Assembly: GCA_001599915.1 (NCBI GenBank)
Contig: BCIG01000004.1
Coordinates: 620,001-684,000 of the forward strand
Length of the DNA stretch: 64,000 nucleotides
Direction: 5' to 3'
From: Symbiotaphrina buchneri
Taxonomy: Eukaryota > Ascomycota > Symbiotaphrinales > Symbiotaphrinaceae
A model generated the notes under the pieces. It was given only the letters and a program-made list of their open reading frames with translations, was not told the DNA's origin and ran no database searches. Every line of letters begins with the position of its first letter. The stretch's first letter is position 1. Below, one piece after another: positions 21,834 to 31,965 of the stretch. The translations under genes and the position numbers were made by a program.

Positions 21834-22957
21834 TTATGTATGGCCCATCACACTCCGTACATCCCAAACTAGTAATCTTTCATCCCAGCCAACGCTTGCA
21901 CACCAACCTTCCGCACCAAACAGACACCAATCCACGCCCGTGACGAACTCTGTGTGCCTACCCATGCGCCCCAGCTCTCTGCCGCCTCCATACGCCGGAA
22001 GACCCATTCCGCCCGCACCGCCAGCTAGGCCCTTTCCATTCCCACTCCCATCTGTCCAAGCCCGACATGTCATGTCGTAGCTAGCGCTGAGCAGTAGATC
22101 GCTGAGATGCGGGGACCATGCCAACCGGCGCACCGCATACTCATGACCGGGCAGCACCGCGGTCGGACCTGCCTTCGGATTTCGAATATCCCACACGCGG
22201 ATTACGCGGTCCACGCCGGCGGTTGCGAGGACAGAAGGTCGGTATTTGTTCCAGTCGTGCGTCAAGCACTCGGAAGGTGGGACCGGGCCAGTCGTGACGC
22301 CAGCTGTCGGGGTCTGTGGTGGAGTATGCAAAGGGATGCTCATGGTAAGGTGGTTCGAGGCGCTGGCTGGGGTCCGCAGGTCGAAGATGCGCATATGGGA
22401 ATCGCTGCCCACGGCGCTCAGCACGGCTGCATCATGCGGGCTCCAGGCGGCCGAGTATGTGCATGTATGCGTCGGGAGAGTGCGTATGCTGTCCTCGCGC
22501 TCCGGCGACCATATCTTGACGGTCCCGTCCCATGAGGAGCTGCTGAATGTGTCCTTGGCGACTAGGTTCCAGGAGCAGGAGAAGACTTCGCGAGCATGCT
22601 CCTTCCATGAGGCGATGGGGAAGGTGGGTACGTTGAGGTCGAAGAGTTTGAGGGAGCCATCGCCCGAGCCGGCGAGGAGGTGTTCGCTGTGTGATTCGGA
22701 CCAGGTGAGGTCGTAGAGAGAGTCTTGCGTGTCGTACCTGCGGACGAGGGGTCAGTTGACGGAGCAGGACATGGGAGATATAGTGGTAAATACCATTTCT
22801 CAGCTACTATCCCATTGGCTGTCAAGCCAAGGACGTACAGCCGTCCATTGCCCACCAGGCCAAAATTGGCGGCTGCAGCAACAGCGATGCGGGAATCGAA
22901 GAATGGCGAATATTTCACGGCATAGCCGTTGAAGCCTTGTGTGCGGAACTCGAGCAT
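21834..22957 (-). CDS. PEX7: Peroxisomal targeting signal 2 receptor Pex7
   Basis: Exons 22957..22794 and 22737..21834 give 355 residues; the intron 22738..22793 is 56 bp with a weak donor GTATTT and acceptor CAG, and the junction reads VAEKW|YDTQDSLYDL. The start MLEFRTQGFNGYAVKYSPFF is the usual N-terminus of fungal Pex7; an in-frame ATG 48 bases upstream is less likely. Six to seven WD40 repeats fill the protein: SGDGSLKLFDL, SWDGTVKIWSPE, GSDSHMRIFDL, GVDRVIRVWDIRN, ASYDMTCRAW and VGWDERLLVWDV. Pex7 binds PTS2 cargo (such as thiolase) in the cytosol and, with a Pex20-type co-receptor in fungi, delivers it to peroxisomes. A Gly-rich loop (GLAGGAGGMGLPAYGGGREL) is inserted in the sixth repeat. 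It is divergent from the AlkB gene. Confidence 0.94.
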
Positions 22958-23332
22958 TGCAGGGAAAGCGAGAAAGGCTTCATATACGCATCGTTCGAAG
23001 GTCAAGGCAGAGCAAACTCATCACGAAGAAGACGAGGTCCAAGGGAGTCGCATATCGCAGTCGGGCAAGATTTTGAGGCGGGGATTCTTTTTGCTCATGG
23101 TTGTAGGACAGACTGACGTGCGCCGGCGGACAACCGAGGTATGATGGTGCGGGACCCCCACGGTCCGGGGAAGCGCTTGGTGTCAGACGCAAACATGTCA
23201 AACATCGAATGACCATCGATATCTGCACTTTCGAATGTTTCTGAAGTCAAACACACGGCGATGCCCCACGCCCCGCGGGTGATCTTTTGGGAGGTGGCTG
23301 GCCTCCTACTGAGTCACTGAGAATCCATAGTC
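22958..23332. promoter_or_regulatory. Bidirectional promoter of PEX7 and the AlkB gene
   Basis: 375 bases between divergent start codons, so both promoters lie here. No defined motif recognised. Confidence 0.4.
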
Positions 23333-24716
23333 ATGGATACATTCATTTCGCGGAAGCGGCGGCGACTGTCTCCACCTCAAGATCGGATTGAGGAGGGGCC
23401 TGCTGATGACGAACTGCCGCTTTCACAGCGGTCAGAAGAAGAGTCGACGGAGCTGAAACTTGCTATGCTAGCATCTATGCATGCCGAAATGGAGCCAGAC
23501 GTCCTTCTCGAGGCTCTGCTGGCCTGTGATGGCTCGATAGAGCGTGCTTCGCAGACAATATCAGATCATAGCTCAAGCGCTATCCAAAAAATACCGAGAT
23601 TCTCTGGAAGTGCCGCCTATCAATCTTCTCTATCAAATTTTGCTGTTCCGTCTCCTGACACGTCACCTACTAAACGTTCCAAGCCACTGACCAAGAAGAA
23701 CCGCACGCTACACCTCTATGCCGCGGAGGATATCGAAGAGCATACGCCTTGCTCGATAATCCACAACTTTTTGCCGTCTGAGGAAGCTACCGATCTATTG
23801 AAGGAACTCCTCAGAGAAGCGGAGACCTTCCCGCGAGGTCAATTCAAGCTCTTTGACAAAGTGGTGCAGAGCCCGCATTCCATGGCTTTCTATGTCATGT
23901 CCGAAGACGAAGGGAGGGTGCAAAAGACCGAATATGCTTACCAAGGCAGCTATATTACTGTAAGATCTTTGTCCCAATTATTGTGCTGCCGCTGAACCTG
24001 TTCCTCAGGATGTACGTATTGTGACTCCACATATGCGGGCTGTTTCCGCCAAAGTCCAAGAGGTTGTGAATAAGGAAATAGCCAGACGCATTGCTACAAA
24101 ATATCCTGGCGGCAAGAAACTCAAATATCAATCGACTGATCCTTGGATCCCCAATACGGCATTCGTCAACTGTTATGCTGGTGGACATGAAAGCGTCGGG
24201 TACCACTCGGACCAGCTCACGTACTTGGGTCCTCGGCCCATCATCGGCTCTTTGAGTCTAGGCGTTGCTAGAGAGTTCCGGGTGCGCAGGATTATTCCTA
24301 GAGCAAAAGACGCGCCCAAGAAGGGAGCAAAAGAGGATGGAGATAGAGCTGATGCTGAAGGGCAGATAAGCATACATCTACCTCACAATTCTCTACTGGT
24401 CATGCATGCAGACATGCAGGAGGAATGGAAGCATAGTATCCATCCTGCGCCAGCTATAGATCCGCACCCGGTAGCCGGAAACCGAAGGATCAACATCACC
24501 TACCGGTGTTACAGAGAGGACTATAACCCGAAACATACTCCGAAGTGCAAATGCGGACTCCCTACCGTGTTGAGATGTGTGCAGAAGAAGAGCGAGAATG
24601 CCGGCAGGTACTTCTGGATGTGCCACGGAAGTTATGATCCTGGAAATGATGGATGTGACTTCTTTGAGTGGGCTCAAATAGACGAGGATGGTCGTCTATT
24701 GAATAAGAAGGGCTGA
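23333..24716 (+). CDS. AlkB-type 2-oxoglutarate/Fe(II) dioxygenase with CUE and GRF zinc-finger domains (ALKBH2/3-like DNA/RNA repair)
   Basis: Exons 23333..23959 and 24009..24716 give 444 residues; the 49-bp intron has donor GTAAGA and acceptor CAG. Domains in order: a Lys/Arg-rich nuclear-localisation-like start (SRKRRRLS); a CUE-like ubiquitin-binding segment at about residues 42-80 (LAMLASMHAEMEPDVLLEAL); the AlkB core at about 130-385, with Fe ligands HSD (His275, Asp277) and His351 (EWKHSIHP), and the 2-oxoglutarate-binding end RRINITYR; and a GRF-type zinc finger at about 395-435 (CKCG...C...RYFWMC...CDFFEW). AlkB enzymes oxidatively demethylate alkylated bases; GRF fingers bind nucleic acids. 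The combination points to nuclear alkylation repair coupled to ubiquitin signalling. Substrate preference is an inference. Confidence 0.92.
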
Positions 24717-24953
24717 GACACTCACTCTTTTGTTACATATCGCTCCGCACGCACCACGCTCAACAAGAAACTTCAAAGATGGCAAGGATTTGTTATGAAG
24801 CACATTATTGCGTTGAATCCATTTTGGCAGTGTGAAGTGTATTCAGCTAAAGAGATAGAAGGTTGATACACGAAAAGATGCCGGAGAATAACATATGTCA
24901 ATACGCCGCATGCATGGACGGTCAAGACTACGGCCGGGGGCTCTACAGAGCTG

Positions 24954-25266
24954 CTACCCCTTTGCCTCCTTCTGGACGTACACGGCGTTCTTCCTTTGGG
25001 GCGACACTTTGGCTATTGCGACTCTCATCAGGTTCTTCCATGTTGCCTCTTCGAACTCCACATCTGCATCGAAAAGAGGACTTTTCACACAACCGTTCCG
25101 ACATTTTGCACAAATGTCATCGATGAAGTATGCCTGTCCTCTCTTTGAATTATACTGCCAGCATTCATTTTTCGACGGCGCCTTTAGGGTTCTTTTCGCA
25201 GCGTTCGACCTCGAGGCCCTCATAGTCTTCGCATTCTTCATAGACGTTGATGCGCCTGATGCACAT
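24954..25266 (-). pseudogene. Member of the small 'MC' Cys-patterned family, frameshifted
   Basis: From ATG at 25266 the frame gives MCIRRINVYEECEDYEGLEV, Cys at 2, 12 and 23, then CEKNPKGAVEK and a TGA at about 25165. One base out of frame, the homologous sequence goes on as CWQYNSKRGQAYFIDDICAK followed by C and runs to 24954. The neighbour at 25577-25879 shows the same order without interruption (CDKSP...CWHYNADRAWAF...CRTC), so one extra base (or a net +1 shift) near 25168-25173 seems to have split this copy. It is a host gene remnant or an assembly error; the second frame alone also has an ATG at 25241 and might be expressed. No function is known for the family. Confidence 0.55.
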
Positions 25267-25576
25267 GATGGCAGTGCAAGAGCTGGATGTTTTACTACTG
25301 TTGTTCCTGGGAGGATCTGAGAGGCTAAGCTGCGAGCAAAGCCGCTGAAGTAAGTGGTATTGGTGAAGGAGAGTGTAATGTATGAAGCATACGGGTGAGA
25401 TGGCGTTATGTGTTGGGCAAGGGTAGCTCAAAAGCTCTAGAGTAGCTGAGCAGCATCTCACGTGTGGCGGCCGTTGTGAGTCATAAAACATGCTATCATT
25501 AAGCAGGCAACAGGCCAACATGGGTGCTAATGAACAGTGAACCATGTCTTCTCAACCAGGAATGGATTGTTCATTT

Positions 25577-25879
25577 CTAAGATACCCAGCCGCCAAATGG
25601 ACGAGCTCCCCCTTCTTGTTGCACCTCTGTCTTGGCAATAAGAATTGTCTCATCGTCCGAAGCCTTTTCTTTCCTCTTAAGCTCCTGGTTCTGACCTTCT
25701 CCCCTTCTCTGTTGCTCTTCGCACGTCCGGCAGAGCCCGTGAACGTAGAATGCCCAGGCTCTGTCAGCATTGTAGTGCCAGCACCAGATTGAAGCCTGCG
25801 GGCTCTTGTCGCACTGGTACTCGGGAATCTGCACGAAATGACAGCACGTGTCGTATAGGAGGACGCGTTTGAAGCACAT
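25577..25879 (-). CDS. Small Cys-patterned protein, 'MC' family (intact)
   Basis: A single exon of 100 residues beginning MCFKRVLLYDTCCHFVQIPE. Cys are at 2, 12, 13, 23, 33, 50 and 53, ending in a CxxC (CRTC) followed by a charged Gln/Glu/Lys-rich tail. No signal peptide is present, so the Cys residues probably bind metal in the cytosol or nucleus rather than forming disulphides; this is an inference. Closest relative in the window is the frameshifted copy 310 bp downstream (shared CWxYN and CxxC). Proteins beginning MC with a spaced Cys/His pattern and no known role are common in Pezizomycotina. Confidence 0.6.
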   Translation of the reverse strand: MCFKRVLLYDTCCHFVQIPEYQCDKSPQASIWCWHYNADRAWAFYVHGLCRTCEEQQRRGEGQNQELKRKEKASDDETILIAKTEVQQEGGARPFGGWVS

Positions 25880-28051
25880 GCTGCAGAGGCTTTTGGATCT
25901 GCCGGTACGCGATTGGAAAGTTTCTCTCGTTCCTTTATGGGGGGTTATGTAGGGATTTTCCCAGGTCTGCGGTCGTGTCTGGGAAACTTGCAGCCCTGTT
26001 GACTTTATAGGCAGCTCGTGAGGTCTGAGTCATCGATGGCATTCATATGACGTTGTCGTTCAAGCAGGAGACTTATTCTTCTAGGATGCTCAGGCGCATG
26101 GCCTATGGTCCTTGTTTGCGTCATTGCGGATTCCTTCTTTCTGACGCTCGGCGCAAACATGCCATATTGGGTTTACAAACCGTTAGCCGAGACGTTTTGG
26201 TATCAGTTGTTCCATGTGAAACATTCCCTGTTGTCCTTTGTTTCTCTCATACGCAGGTTTCAGACCTGTGACAGTATTGTTCTTATGTTTGGAGACATGC
26301 TTGGGAATCTCTTCTACCGTTGTGCAGATCCATATATATCCACTCTGCCGAGCCCATGTTTCCGGGAATCTCTGATCAACGTTTGTCAATAAATTTATAC
26401 ACATATCCCGGATATCTTATCAGTACCGTCTCTTCAGTCCCAGGTATATACTTCGAAGCCGACGGAAAATGTGTCAAACTCACTACAAAACGGTCATTGA
26501 ATGTGGTGTAAAGCGGCAATATGGCATGCACATCCCTACATGCAACGATCCACGTCATCTCCCTTCATGGTATAGTGAGACTCTCCACAGAGGATCTGTC
26601 AATCAAAAGGGTCCTGGTGCCTCATCAGGGAAGAGCCAGCAAAATAAATCATGGTTAGCGGTCGACGTGGAAGGAATGAGTGAGATAGCCTGGCTTGAGA
26701 GGAAGACGAGCAATCTGTCTGTGTGTGACCGCGCCATATGATCAGTCACTGAAGGTGCTGGAACTGTCATGCTTTATAAACTTTGAATATAATGGTCTTT
26801 CATCATTTCACTGTCATTCAAAAGGGAAAGCAAAAGGAAAAACAATATCTCGAATCCTGGAAGCAAAAGGCAAAAAGTTCAGATCACTGGGTAGTTACCC
26901 AAGTGATCCTATGAAAATCCGAAGATTTTTCCGGGATTCGAACTCTCGCCCCTAGGGGTCGATGCTCTACAGGTGACTTCATATATGAACTTCTCAGATA
27001 CACTCTAAGATGAAATCAATCATCTGCAGTTACTCTTCGCCATATGCCCCATGCCCCGTTGTTAAAGATAAAGGGCTTAATGTAATATATATAGATCACT
27101 CAGGTGCAATGACCTATAGGGTCGCATAGGCAAGTCTCACAACTCACTTCTTGACCTACAGCTTCACGGATGGAGGAGAATGTCCCTTGGAAAACAGTCA
27201 TAGGTTTACCCTGCTAATTTTATTATCATAACAGTTTCTTCGCCAATGGACATAGCATGACCAATGCCTGGTCTGGATCTTCAAAATGGATTATCCAAGC
27301 TCTGGTAGGGAGTTGACTTTGGTAATTCTTTTCTGGCTTTTGACTTTATTTTGCAGTGAGCTCTACCCAATTGGGATCCTCGAAGTTCCCAGCCGCCTGA
27401 TAGCCCGGTATCCTGACATCTCCTATCGCTGAACATTCACTGTCTGCACAATGACCCCAATAGGTTATTGTTAACTAGTGCTTAGAAATTCATGCATCAT
27501 TGTGACCAGATTGCTATTCACATGCACAACACCACGGCCACAAGACCCCAGCCACGAGGACTCGACATCATGCGCAGGTGTCAATAGGAGCACAATAAGA
27601 GTGACGTCTATTGTGACTCCACGAGACTCGTCTTCGCACATACGTAGCCCATAAATTGCAGGCCCTCCCCTTCTCCCACTGACTTTCTCCAGATCTCTGA
27701 CGACTTACTTCCCTCGAAAACAAACTGCTCTTCGCAAGAGCTACCTATCTCCCTCAAGATTCTTCAAGAGCAATTAGCTCCTTTCGACGGATCCCAACAT
27801 ATCTACCTCACCATCTAAGCCTTCTTTCCAAATATCCTCCATATCCAACACCACCACTTCGAGTGGTCAGTCCAACGGACTAATATCCATCTTCTCCGTC
27901 CTCGAGAGAGCTTCCTCGACAGCCTCACCTCCAGCATCTACCTCCTCTTCAGCAGACGTCTTCACGCAACCAACCGTCATCCTGCGTCATCACCACCTCT
28001 TACTTCCTCTCATGACCATCGCAGCTTCACAAGCCATCTGGATCAGCCAGC
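25880..28051. other. 2.2-kb intergenic region with tRNA-like remnant and long leader
   Basis: Between the Cys-patterned genes at 25.9 and 28.05 kb. The middle (about 26.0-27.3 kb) is relatively AT-rich and has only fragmentary frames. The last ~400 bases before 28052 are CT-rich with a TATA-like CATAAATT near 27650, fitting a long promoter/leader of the downstream gene. The tRNA-like piece is listed separately. Confidence 0.4.
26917..26976 (-). other. tRNA-like remnant (B-box and anticodon-arm-like sequence)
   Basis: On the minus strand, AGAGCATCGACCCCTAGGGG resembles the end of a D-arm followed by an anticodon hairpin, and GAGAGTTCGAATCCCGG resembles a T-loop/B-box. The T-stem does not pair (GAGAG against CCCGG), the variable region is missing, and I find no acceptor stem, so it is not a working tRNA. 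It could be a decayed tRNA or the head of a tRNA-derived short element. CCCCTAGGGG is itself a perfect palindrome. Confidence 0.3.
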
Positions 28052-28510
28052 ATGTGTTACCCGAAACAAAAGATCATGTCTTGTAGCCACAAGAGCACGG
28101 CCCGTTCCTATGAGAAGTGTGATCACGCGAAGGAGTTCCGTATCAGGCCCAGGGACTGCCCTCTCCTCGACGACGAGGTGGAATTCGAAATCGAGCCGGA
28201 CCATTCCCTGCCCTGTACCCGTTACCAAAAGCACGGACGGGTCAACAAAGAGAGGTATTGGCAAGTTCGTGCTCGGGAGAGAGCGGCGGTCAGCAGCACC
28301 ACCACCAGCGGTACCAGCAGCAGCTCAACCAAGGCTACGGCCACAACCTCCGCTTCCGCCGTCACGAGCGGCCGAGTCACGAAGGCTGCTTCTGCCAACA
28401 CGAAGAAGAGCACCACCCCGCTTTGGAAGAGGCTCAGGGGCACGAAGGGCAACATGAGTGGCATGGGAAAGGGACATGCGATGGGCAAACACATCAAAAA
28501 CTACTTCTGA
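28052..28510 (+). CDS. Small Cys-patterned protein with Ser/Thr-rich linker, 'MC' family
   Basis: A single exon of 152 residues starting MCYPKQKIMSCSHKSTARSY. Cys at 2, 11, 23, 36 and 55 with CSH and CDH pairs; the terminal CxxC of the other members is replaced by a lone Cys (PCTRY). Residues ~85-125 are a Ser/Thr/Ala linker, and the C-terminus is basic and Gly/Met/His-rich (MSGMGKGHAMGKHIKNYF). No signal peptide. It has a long CT-rich leader. It is the only rightward member of the cluster and the most divergent. Unknown function; a metal-binding or nucleic-acid-associated role is possible from the basic tail, but unproven. Confidence 0.6.
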   Translation: MCYPKQKIMSCSHKSTARSYEKCDHAKEFRIRPRDCPLLDDEVEFEIEPDHSLPCTRYQKHGRVNKERYWQVRARERAAVSSTTTSGTSSSSTKATATTSASAVTSGRVTKAASANTKKSTTPLWKRLRGTKGNMSGMGKGHAMGKHIKNYF

Positions 28511-29200
28511 GAGGTGGCTGCTGGGGTCAGTGGCTGGGTTGGTCGGCGGCTTGTGCCTTGGCCTAGGCACCAAATGGGTTGCACCGACGATGGAGAATCT
28601 GTCTTTTGATTATGTCTCTCTGATTTCTTCAGGGATCGTGGTTGCAATTTAGAACGGCAATCTACAACCATTTGCTGTTGGTATGTCATATTGTTCTGTG
28701 TGATCATGCTCCAGTAGTCGTAAGCGAGATGTAGCCCCTGAGCCCGAATCAGGGGTAAACTGACCACCCTCGCATGGCGTCTTGGCTCTTACATCGCTCA
28801 AAGGTAATCGTTCACCTGCCCACACAACAACTACATTTTGAAGGACAGATCGAGGGGAGCAAAGAGCACATTATCGCCATCATTCAAGTCATTATTAGAA
28901 CTTTGTTAGTGTATTCTTCGTCCATACAAGGGCGCAGCTTTGCAAAGAACACGGTGGACCCAATTGAGCATGCAGCTGTAAGACATGTGATCTTTATTAG
29001 ATTTCTGGAACTAATTGAACTACGATAGTGAAACTAGAACTCGCAGAGGAGGGTACCTTGATCATGCGAAAATAATAATAAACTATGAGGCAAAAAGAAC
29101 ACGGGGAGACCGTCCCCATAGCTGTGGTTCCGCCTGTTGTTGGACTCACGAACAAGGGTATGAATCAAATACTAGGAATCACGCCACCAAGTGCCGGCCT
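28511..29200. other. Convergent intergenic region
   Basis: 3' flanks of the 28.05-kb gene and of the duplicated gene ending at 29201. Bases about 29150-29225 are repeated at about 29972-30045 (see duplication). No gene is seen. Confidence 0.35.
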
Positions 29201-29653
29201 CTAGCCTCCTACTGCTCCGGAAAACAAGTGGTTTTGGTCGTCCTCATCCCTAATCCGATTTTCTTCAGAAGGTGGTACTCGGCCTTGAGGTTCAGAAGGC
29301 TGCTGCTGATCGTGTGGCTCAGTGGTTCCTAATGGTCTACAATCGCTAAACCTTGGTCGATTGCTGTGTTGCTGCGAGGGTTGCGTACTGCCAGGTGAAG
29401 CGCTAGCTGGCACTTGCCCTGTCACTCCTTCTGGCTCCCTTGGCTGCTCTCTTAGCAACGTTACGCGGATGCCCCGACAATAATCGCATTTTGTTTGCTG
29501 CGCGGGATCCATTGGTTCAATAACGCCCCGCCCTAATCCTTCTGGGCACAGCTGTAGAGGTCCGTTAGGATTTTGGGGACACCGTGCCTCTCTGCCCCAT
29601 TGACGTTCCTGGTGGATGCATTCTGCAAAAGTCCAATAGTAAGCCCTGCACAT
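29201..29653 (-). CDS. Small Cys-patterned protein, tandem-duplicate copy A
   Basis: A single exon of 150 residues. The ATG at 29653 was chosen because MCRAYYWTFAECIHQERQWG aligns with the start of copy B. Cys at 2, 12, 25, 36, 56 and 59, with RCPQNPNG, LCPEG and QQTKCDYC matching copy B closely. The rest is Gln/Pro/Ser-rich low complexity (TQPSQQHSNRP...). Its C-terminal ~10 residues are read from sequence that corresponds to the 3' untranslated flank of copy B, so the stop position has moved since duplication. No signal peptide or known domain. Confidence 0.65.
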   Translation of the reverse strand: MCRAYYWTFAECIHQERQWGREARCPQNPNGPLQLCPEGLGRGVIEPMDPAQQTKCDYCRGIRVTLLREQPREPEGVTGQVPASASPGSTQPSQQHSNRPRFSDCRPLGTTEPHDQQQPSEPQGRVPPSEENRIRDEDDQNHLFSGAVGG

Positions 29654-30102
29654 TTTGTTATCAGGATCTCTTGGTATTTGGTTATTGATATGCAGCTGGA
29701 CAAATGAATGCTGTTGTCTCTGTTGAGTTTCGAGGTATCGAGTGATCAGTATCAATGTGAGTGGTGAAGGATGTAGGTATGTGATATGCAGATCTCGAAT
29801 GCGAGGTCGCCCAAGATATAGAGATCCATGCTGGACTCGATTGTCTGCAGATGCCGTGTAGACTCCCTTTCTGACGTATGTGATGATGCACTACGACACG
29901 TCATTGCAAGATTACATCTGCTAAAGGTTCATCATCTACTCATCAAGTTATAATCATGAGAATAAATTCGAACGGGCGTATGAATCAAATGCTAGATATC
30001 AAGCTACGAAGTACCGTCTTCCTCCCTCCACTGCTTCCGAGACTGATAGGAACTCCAAGGACAGTCCTCCACGCTGACCCGACTACACTCGCATAAGATG
30101 GC
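29654..30102. other. Spacer between duplicated genes (promoter of copy A, 3' flank of copy B)
   Basis: Bases 29654 to about 29895 match the promoter/leader of copy B (30829 to about 31080). A TATA-like run lies near 29815 on the minus strand. No gene is present. Confidence 0.5.
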
Positions 30103-30828
30103 CTAGCGCGGGCCCCATCGGCGGGGAAAGTGTTGATCAGGGTTGTAAGGGTCATTCTGCGTTGATTCGTTAGTAGGGGCAGAGGGTTGTGGATCGCCAT
30201 GAGAAGCAGAAGCAGAAGAAGGGTCGGTGTTGGTTTGATATGGCGACATGTAGCCATGACCTTGCGGTCGAGGTGGTAGTCCTCCATAGGTAGCATATTG
30301 TCCCAGATTGCCGTCTGGAAAGATTCCTGGTCCTACTTGATCATGGGTTCCAGAAGGATGCTGATGATTATATGGTTGAATTGGTTGTGGTAGGCCATAG
30401 TACGTAGAGATATGTTGATAGGGGTATGGTAGGAGGTGTTGAGCTAGTTGAGAGGGCCAAGGAAGTTGTACATAGGGCCAAGGACGTTCTTCATAGGTGT
30501 ATCGCCATGGTTCTATCTGACCAGGAGCTCCAGAAGGTTGCTGGTAGCTGTACGGTTGAGAGGATTGCGTACTGCCAGGGGCAGCGCCTGCTGGCGCTGG
30601 ATCTATCCTTTCTTCACTCGGCCTTTCTGCGCGATCTTCTTGTACGAGCACCTCCAAGCATGCATCACATTTAGTTTGCTGCTCAGGGTTCTTTTGCTCA
30701 GTAAGGGTTGTTCCTTTTGGGCAGTCCCATATACTGGCCGTGTTATTGTCAGGGCACCGTGACGCTTGATCGTATCCATATGTTGCATGCGGACATTCTG
30801 AAAATGTCCAATGGTAGCCCTTGCACAT
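30103..30828 (-). CDS. Small Cys-patterned protein with Pro/Tyr/Gln-rich tail, tandem-duplicate copy B
   Basis: A single exon of 241 residues starting MCKGYHWTFSECPHATYGYD. Cys at 2, 12, 25, 36, 54 and 57 give the same spacing as copy A, followed by QQTKCDACLE. Residues ~75-241 are rich in Pro, Gln, Tyr and Gly (for example YPYQHISTYYGLPQPIQPYN), typical of an intrinsically disordered, possibly self-associating tail. The tail is about 90 residues longer than in copy A. No signal peptide. Function unknown; the ordered Cys head may bind zinc. Confidence 0.68.
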   Translation of the reverse strand: MCKGYHWTFSECPHATYGYDQASRCPDNNTASIWDCPKGTTLTEQKNPEQQTKCDACLEVLVQEDRAERPSEERIDPAPAGAAPGSTQSSQPYSYQQPSGAPGQIEPWRYTYEERPWPYVQLPWPSQLAQHLLPYPYQHISTYYGLPQPIQPYNHQHPSGTHDQVGPGIFPDGNLGQYATYGGLPPRPQGHGYMSPYQTNTDPSSASASHGDPQPSAPTNESTQNDPYNPDQHFPRRWGPR

Positions 30829-31965
30829 GGTCTATCAAAGTCTGATGATGTTATGTTGTTAATATGTAGCTGGATTAATGGGGATGCTGTTGTTTTCTGT
30901 TCATTCCTGAGGTATCGAGGGATCAGTATCGATTTGGAGTGTCAGAGGATGTAAGCATGTGTCGAGAAATATGCCTACAGAAATGCGAGGTCACACAAGA
31001 TATAAAGATCCATGCTGGACTCCGTTGTGAGCAGAGTGTAAATTTTACTGCTCATGTATGTGTTGTTGGTGATGAATCACGACCGTCATGGCAAAATTAA
31101 ATCCCCCAGAATTCATTATTATGCTTCCTGAAGTTATAAACTGACATGTGCCCTTCTAGATGACACAGCCGCACAGAAAGGGGTTACGGAATTTCTCTGA
31201 CACATCACAAGCCCGATGTGCGTCCCTCAACATAGAGTTATCACGTAGAGTCAGTGATTCACATATCTAGTGACGACATCCTGCTCCGCAACCATTATGG
31301 GCGTAGGGTCGGCTCGAACCACCAGCCTTGTGCAAGGATCATAGGATAGTAGAGTGCCCTCCTTGAGCCAGTAGGAGGTTGAAGAGAAGGGGTTTGAAAA
31401 CAGACGGGCAAGACTACGAGTCTTTGGCATTGCCGGAAAGCTCTTGCGAGTCGGAAGACGAACCCGAATGCAGGAAAGAAACATGGCTTCTGCTGACAAG
31501 TGGTACGTACGGCATAGGACCGAAATAGTGAAAGGAAAACATGTTGAAGGAATGGAAATAGCCAAGCAAAGCCAGAGAAAGCTCTCTTCAACTCCTTAGT
31601 CTTCCGATGAAATTGAAAAGGTATCTCGGCAGCCCTCCTATGTACCATCAATAGAAGCATCATTGGTAACGCAATTGACTCTTCGTGTTCTCGCTGTGCG
31701 TGCGGCCCCACTGTGGACTCGATTCTTGCAAGTATGGCACCCTGAGGAAGCCTTATTGTCGCCGATGATATTCGAAATTTTGGAAAGCAAGCAGGGTTGC
31801 GCGATCTGCAACGCCGAAGTTGACCCCCTGAGCTCCGCAAGAGCAGCCCTTCCTCCAAAGGCCTGTGAGAGATGTCAATATTCTCTTCCTGCCTTGCATG
31901 AAGATTATCGCAGACCATTGAATCATACAGTCCACGATACTCTGGTAAGGTGCCCCTATTTTGTG
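30829..31965. other. Promoter of copy B and unassigned sequence
   Basis: Bases 30829 to about 31080 are the duplicated promoter/leader, with TATAAA near 31000 on the plus strand side. From 31.1 to 31.97 kb there is a long open minus-strand frame (31295-32176) but it runs into the repeat array, has no recognisable domain and is probably chance. I support no gene. Confidence 0.4.

Noticed and set aside
22955-23005. Upstream in-frame ATG at 23005 for PEX7
   Set aside because: The usual fungal Pex7 N-terminus begins MLEFRTQG, matching the ATG at 22957.
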